A stretch of DNA of 12,042 bases from Phoronis ovalis (taxonomy: Eukaryota > Phoronida > Phoronidae). Shown piece after piece: positions 9,001 to 12,042 of this stretch. The number at the start of each line of letters is the position of its first letter. The first letter of the stretch is position 1. The notes under the pieces were generated by a model. That model had not been told where the DNA came from, ran no database searches, and saw only the letters and a list, made by a program, of their open reading frames with translations. The position numbers and the translations under genes are program-made. The DNA lies in contig JAOXYB010048203.1 in assembly GCA_028565635.1 (NCBI GenBank), positions 1 through 12,042 of the forward strand. Reading direction: 5' to 3'.

Positions 9001-11082
9001 GCCGTTTTATTTTCTTTTACTGGACATTATTGCTGGAATATTGTACTACATTCTAAATAAAGACGAACTAGTCAGTTACATCGATCTCCAGACGTGCAGA
9101 AGGGAAGGTGTAGTACATCTGCTGAGAATCAAGAGTAATTCGGACACCTATAAAGATATAGAAAGTTTAATGCTAAAGAATTGGGAGACAGAACATCATC
9201 CAACGTTGGGAAGACTGAAAATAAAAGAAATTGCCCGGCTAGATAACAGGATCAGACCGTCATACCACTCTTGGAATAGGTGAGTAATATTTACGAACTA
9301 ACATTGGCCGTAACTGAATTAACCAATCAAACAATGTGGGTTCTGAATTTGCTTGACCTAGGTTAAATGTAGGAAACAACACGAAGCAGGCGCATATGTA
9401 CACGTGTGAAGACCGTACCAGAAAAATAGTTGGAATTGTTTCTGCTTCTATTTATGTTATGATAGGCTAAACCCGTTTTTGTAGCTGGTAAAATTTTTGT
9501 ACGTCCCCCTGTGTGTCATATTTTTCGACTGCATTTGATGATTTCTGAGTAGCACATTTTGAAAAACAGAAAAGCTCTGTTTCTCATCATTCATTGGTTG
9601 CAATTTACGGTCATTGTAATGAAAATGGTGAAAATGATAACATTTAACGTACACCTGCAGATATAAACGAGGACGAGACCAGATTTATCTAAAATATCAA
9701 CATGAAACTTCAAAAATTAAGAAAAACAGGCAGCACATTGTTGAGAAATCTGGACCAATAAATACAGACACGTCTCCTGCAGGATTGGATCTCTCTGAAT
9801 TACACAAGGGACTAAAAGAATATCACGATTCAGTCAACGAATATTATCTGTTTCACGGTACTGCTTCTGACAACGTTGCCAATATATGCATGAATGGATT
9901 TAAACTAGAATATGTTCAGAGAGGAGCGTTTGGGCCTGCGTTATACTTCGCGGAAGATAGTTCAAAATCAAATAGCTATGCGGGTAAGTAAGCATTGGAC
10001 TGTAAATTAAAACGTGCTGTTAACTTCGCAAATTGACAGTCCATCCAAAGAAAGGAGAAATCACCGACACCGGTGTATTTATTGTTGGACATTGGTTATT
10101 TATGTAAAAAAAAAAAAAAGCTCTTAAACAGTTTGTGAGATGGCTTACTCTATATGGCACTGAGTGTGCCCCGGTAGACACCTGAGAAGCAACATTTATT
10201 AAGTAAACTTTCGTCGGATATTTAGTAGACCTTCTAACGATGAGATTCAAGGAGTAGTTACTAAAAAAAAACTAAAAGAAAGCAGCACTTTACTGCTAAA
10301 AATTCAAAATAACCTTCCGATCTTTAACCTAGATCCAGAGATCAGTCTTAAAGAATAATAACTTTTGCTTTGTTTTAAAAATTATGAAATTTCAAATTTT
10401 AAATGCCCCAGTTTTTTTCTGGTTAAATATAAAAATGCTACTTATTTCACCTTTTACAAGTGGTGAGGTTTTAATTTATTAACTGCAAAGGCGAATATTC
10501 AAAAACTTAAATCATGGAAAGTATTGGCAGTAATACTAAAACATCTTCGTTTGGATTGTAGAATTAACTATCCTTGTACTTAAATACAGCTCCAGGTGTC
10601 CAGCATACTTTTAAAAAGGGGATTATCAGCTAGATAATGCGGCTTATTTGGAAAAGTCCTTTATATATCAGGGTATCAACAATACTTATTAGCAAACGCG
10701 TAATAATAGGAGAATGTATTTGTGCTGTATCATGCAAACTTTCATACCAATGACGGGTCTGTTTTCAGGTTACGATGTTCGTACACATCACAATGGTTTA
10801 AAATCAAATTTGCATATGTTCATAGTACGAGGATGTATTGGAAAAAGCTATCTTCAGCTCGGAGACAAACCATTTGAAACCCCACCATGTACCAACTGGC
10901 TATGTCGCATGAAACAGTTAACCATGAAACAACGTTTACTGACTTGTAGTCATCACTATGATTCCGTTATAATAAAACCTGGTCGTCCTGATGGGACTTC
11001 TCCAACAGCTAGAGAATGTCTGATGTTCCGTGATGATTTGGTGTATCCAGAGTATCTTGTTATATATGACGTAGAGAAGTGA
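2695..11082 (+). CDS. Multi-pass membrane protein with C-terminal PARP (ADP-ribosyltransferase) domain, six exons
   Basis: Joining 2695-2728, 7177-7249, 7629-8542, 8880-9279, 9661-9983 and 10769-11082 gives 2058 nt, 685 residues plus TGA. Every intron is GT..AG and the frame holds at all five joins. Residues about 9-28, 112-131, 136-160, 174-194, 214-242, 257-288, 298-336, 351-367 and 380-399 are hydrophobic, suggesting nine helices. Residues about 428-685 are a PARP catalytic domain: FHGT with H539 and G540, YFAEDSSKSNSY with Y569, S577 and Y580, HHYDSV at 643-648, and YPEYLVIY with E676. In the PARP family this H-Y-E set binds NAD+ and transfers ADP-ribose, and the glutamate is typical of members that can make polymers. 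There is no PARP1-like helical regulatory domain; the spacing resembles tankyrase. Basic loops and an N-R-T sequon at 369-371 suggest N terminus outside and catalytic domain cytosolic. The target and the role of the membrane domain are unknown. Exon 1 is the least certain part. Confidence 0.8.
3057..3089 (+). repeat. (TG)n microsatellite
   Basis: Uninterrupted TG dinucleotides, about 16 units, within intron 1. Confidence 0.97.
3555..3580 (+). repeat. (TA)n microsatellite
   Basis: Thirteen uninterrupted TA units, preceded by cgcg. Confidence 0.97.
3640..3815 (+). repeat. Copy C of the promoter/first-exon module, decayed
   Basis: GCATGTTACTGTTAC near 3646-3660 resembles copy A near 846-860, and ATTCTAATGCATATTATTATCAAGGCA at 3788-3814 closely matches the tail of copy A. 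At the exon position CTAAACATAGG replaces AAAACATGAC, so the start codon is lost. The next stretch has been overwritten by a pentanucleotide array. Confidence 0.4.
3721..3764 (+). repeat. Pentanucleotide array (TATAC then GATAT units)
   Basis: gatac, three tatac units and a tatat unit are followed by gatgt, gatat, gatat. It lies inside the decayed module copy. Confidence 0.85.
3862..3993 (-). other. Short open frame in a GC-rich island, unidentified
   Basis: The island 3889-4020 is clearly richer in GC than the surrounding intron. On the minus strand an ATG at 3993 opens 43 codons, with VPGPNVVPGPHHYKGSTS and a later C-L-H-D-C motif; the frame is open upstream to about 4026. The PGP pairs and ordered composition look like a protein fragment or a piece of a dispersed repeat. 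I do not recognise a family. Confidence 0.2.
4027..5128. other. Intron 1 interior with no feature seen
   Basis: AT-rich sequence with frequent stops in all frames and no tandem or inverted repeat long enough to name. Confidence 0.5.
5129..5584 (-). other. Possible coding exon or pseudogene fragment, antisense within intron 1
   Basis: The minus strand is open for 151 codons from just after a TGA at 5585-5587 to a TAG at 5129-5131, long for DNA this AT-rich. The first ATG is at 5419, but the text before it (HPKLSRIFSYANTEQDLPGQ) is as protein-like as the text after it (FFNYDSFLAYYIELLFEDI). Possible acceptors (TTACAG repeated, about 5490-5510) and a GTATGT donor at about 5174 would make it an internal exon. 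I recognise no family. It may be a nested antisense gene, a broken gene copy, or chance. Confidence 0.25.
6160..6369 (-). other. Possible minus-strand coding exon, unidentified
   Basis: Between an acceptor-like CCCGAATAG and a donor-like TTCAG|GTGCCC the minus strand is open for 70 codons. They include RPVYEDTWQDICDVTSIAF and NNIDLLLTIRGTIHEIFD. The composition resembles a folded protein more than AT-rich noise, though the plus strand is also open over this stretch. Its donor phase (1) does not match the obvious acceptors of the open frame at 5129-5584, so the two are not shown to belong together. I recognise no family. Confidence 0.22.
6405..7176. other. End of intron 1, no firm feature
   Basis: AT-rich. 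It holds an octamer-type ATTTGCAT at 6905-6912 and an isolated ATG exon-like stretch at 6524-6593 that I rejected on phase. The polypyrimidine-rich acceptor for exon 2 closes it. Confidence 0.4.
7177..7249 (+). CDS. Exon 2: first membrane helix of the membrane PARP
   Basis: The acceptor is TATTTTTTCAG at 7176 and the donor is TTCAG|GTAACT at 7250. The 73 nt enter in phase 1 and leave in phase 2, encoding residues 13-35 plus two split codons. The text is a hydrophobic helix (LIGFIIFHFIIWYTLG) followed by TTHRFR. The other two frames contain stops or break the join to exon 3. The frame has no ATG between the upstream stop at 7113 and this exon, so the gene must start in an earlier exon. Confidence 0.7.
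7629..8542 (+). CDS. Exon 3: main multi-helix membrane domain
   Basis: The acceptor is TTGCCATTGCAG and the donor is AAAG|GTAAGT. It encodes residues 37-340. A polar, partly acidic stretch (about 55-105) leads into six long hydrophobic segments. Loops alternate in charge: SKRKTSRERR (about 161-171) and PRCCKEESDD are predicted cytosolic, while DGRWSLEYG and DKTDG are predicted outside. CC pairs at residues 53-54 and 245-246, each just inside a helix, are possible palmitoylation sites. I do not recognise the fold and see no GPCR-type DRY or NPxxY motif. The frame stays open past the donor to a stop at 8766, so a retained intron would give a PARP-less form. Confidence 0.85.
8880..9279 (+). CDS. 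Exon 4: last two membrane helices and start of the PARP domain
   Basis: The acceptor is TGTGATTACAG and the donor is AATAG|GTGAGT. It encodes residues 342-473. Two hydrophobic segments (about 351-367 and 380-399) flank a short loop with N-R-T at 369-371, a possible glycosylation site on the outer or luminal side. After the last helix the text is soluble. From about residue 428 it follows the N-terminal part of a PARP catalytic domain: an acidic/hydrophobic helix, then RLKIKEIARLDN and a SYHSWNRY stretch, like the I-x-x-I-x-N...Y pattern before the first catalytic motif in tankyrases and other PARPs. Confidence 0.85.
9661..9983 (+). CDS. Exon 5: NAD+-binding half of the PARP catalytic domain
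   Basis: The acceptor is ACACCTGCAG and the donor is GCGG|GTAAGT. It encodes residues 475-581. A lysine-rich helix and a polar insert (about 495-530), longer than in tankyrase, precede YYLFHGT with catalytic H539. Then come GFKLEYVQRGAFGPALYFAE and DSSKSNSY. Y569 and Y580 are 11 residues apart, exactly as PARP1 Y896 and Y907, and S577 matches PARP1 S904. These residues form the nicotinamide pocket in the family. Confidence 0.93.
10769..11082 (+). CDS. Exon 6: C-terminal half of the PARP domain, with catalytic glutamate and stop
   Basis: The acceptor is CTGTTTTCAG. It encodes residues 583-685 and ends at TGA. LHMFIVRGCIGKSYLQL matches the central strand of PARP domains, HHYDSVI the conserved H-x-S-V strand, and YPEYLVIYDVEK the final strand with E676, equivalent to PARP1 E988. 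The protein stops nine residues after that glutamate, so there is no C-terminal tail or anchor. I do not see the tankyrase CHCC zinc cluster here. Confidence 0.92.
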
Positions 11083-11184
11083 ATTGTTCAGTTAGCCATA
11101 CCTAGTATTAGTTTCTATATTATATTTGTTATGTACGTAAATAATATGTAAAACTTTTCCAAAGCTTCCGCGTGACTCTGTTAT

Positions 11185-11214
11185 ATTAAACGTTTTAGTA
11201 GAATCTGTATTAAA
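11185..11214 (+). terminator. Possible proximal poly(A) signals (ATTAAA twice)
   Basis: ATTAAA at 11185-11190 and 11209-11214 lie about 105-130 nt after the stop codon. ATTAAA is the commonest variant of the poly(A) hexamer, but it is also frequent by chance here. Confidence 0.3.
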
Positions 11215-11567
11215 CTATTTTTATTGAAGGATATATTACCTATACATGTAACGCATTTCCCAAATTTAGAATTTTTGGTTGCGCTGTTTTCTGGCAAAGT
11301 TCTTGTTTCGTGGGAAAGGGTTTATTATTTCATGTTGCCAGTTACTTATTTATGTCACATTTCCTGTAGGATATATTAGACTGCGTCTCATTCATCTTTA
11401 AGCATAAAATTCTAATCAATTTCAGAACCTTGGAAGTAATGCTTCGCTTTCACTTCTGAAGTTTTAAAATGCTAGTTGTACAATGAGCAGATTAATTATG
11501 TTAAGGTGGCGTATAGGTAGTGCAAAGAGCGCTAATGTTGCATGCTTTTTTACCTGTCTTTCAACCC

Positions 11568-11587
11568 AATTTTTATTAATAAAAATT
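11568..11587. terminator. Perfect 20-bp palindrome with AATAAA on both strands
   Basis: aatttttattaataaaaatt is its own reverse complement. AATAAA lies at 11578-11583 on the plus strand and at the mirror position on the minus strand, so it could end transcripts from either side. For the PARP gene it would give a 3' UTR of about 0.5 kb. Another AATAAA lies at 11897-11902. Confidence 0.35.
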
Positions 11588-11968
11588 CTCGAAACAGGGT
11601 TTAGTAAGAAATAAGGATCTGATATAATTTGGTTAAGGACAATTACATGTAGGTGCAAAACTATTAATTTTTTCAAAATTATGTCTTATATTTAAATGCA
11701 AGCGTTATTAATTTCTGCAAAATTTTGACAAAATGGCGACCCTTAGCAGTACATGTATGAAGTAACACTCCTCATACGACTGTTTAAAGTGACGATTTAA
11801 TCATCCCAATACCCATTGCCTCTAGATTATGACATGTGGAATGCTAGGATTGCTGAACTAAACATCCTCTTGCAGCCACGACTGTAAACTTTCATTAATA
11901 AAAATTAGTCTAAAATGTGCTCAGCTCATCACACTTTCAAGGTATTTTTTTGCATAAAATCAGGTCTA

Positions 11969-12042
11969 CCTAACCAGCGTAGACTCGAACCGTCAATCCG
12001 CATTCGCGGACCTGTTTCCTACCATTCGAACCCATTTTCCGG
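11969..12042 (-). repeat. Degenerate tRNA-like sequence or tRNA-derived SINE head, cut by the window edge
   Basis: Read on the minus strand from 12042, an A-box-like TGGGTTCGAATGG begins at base 9 and a B-box-like GGTTCGAGTCT at base 52, the spacing of a Pol III tRNA promoter. TCCGC-GAAT-GCGGA forms a small stem near the anticodon position. The acceptor and T stems do not pair properly, so this is not an intact tRNA gene. A relic or a SINE head is more likely. Confidence 0.3.

Larger units (their letters stand above)
11083..11968. other. 3' UTR and downstream DNA, no gene seen
   Basis: After the stop the sequence is AT-rich in all frames. The only notable items are the poly(A) hexamers described separately. 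Confidence 0.5.

Noticed and set aside
10020-10250. Minus-strand open frame in intron 5.
   Set aside because: Low-complexity composition crossing a poly-A run; no splice or start context.
11969-12042. Intact tRNA gene at the right edge.
   Set aside because: The acceptor and T stems do not pair, so only a relic or SINE head can be claimed.

Overview
The window looks like nuclear DNA of an animal. It is AT-rich, has spliceosomal introns with GT..AG borders, microsatellites and short inverted-repeat transposons, and shows no bacterial gene packing. A mollusc, perhaps a bivalve, is my guess from the overall look; nothing here proves it.

The one gene I can support runs left to right from about 2695 to 11082. 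Joining six exons (2695-2728, 7177-7249, 7629-8542, 8880-9279, 9661-9983, 10769-11082) gives one open frame of 685 codons. All five introns begin GT and end AG, and their phases agree (1, 2, 1, 2, 1). The first 400 or so residues are a multi-pass membrane domain of about nine helices that I do not recognise. The last 250 or so residues are a PARP-type ADP-ribosyltransferase domain with the H-Y-E triad (H539, Y569, E676), ending almost at the stop codon. The predicted topology puts the catalytic domain in the cytosol. Exons 2-6 are strong; exon 1 is inferred from phase, protein logic and a duplicated copy.

Layout: 1-789 is intergenic, with no gene seen. A module holding a TATA-like box and a short ATG exon occurs at 790-980 (copy A) and again at 2539-2767 (copy B, which holds the exon 1 that fits). 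A decayed copy C lies near 3640-3815. Between A and B sit a 268-bp element with CAG..CTG ends (1014-1281) and a 581-bp element with 20-bp perfect terminal inverted repeats (1588-2168). The latter carries a truncated Myb/SANT-like reading frame. Intron 1 (2729-7176) holds microsatellites, a short GC-rich island (3889-4020) and two unassigned minus-strand open stretches (5129-5584 and 6160-6369) that look protein-like. After the stop at 11082 come possible poly(A) signals. One lies in a perfect 20-bp palindrome near 11578. A degenerate tRNA-like sequence lies on the minus strand at the right edge.

The window therefore seems to hold a single membrane-tethered PARP gene with a repeatedly duplicated promoter/first-exon region, in a neighbourhood worked over by small DNA transposons.
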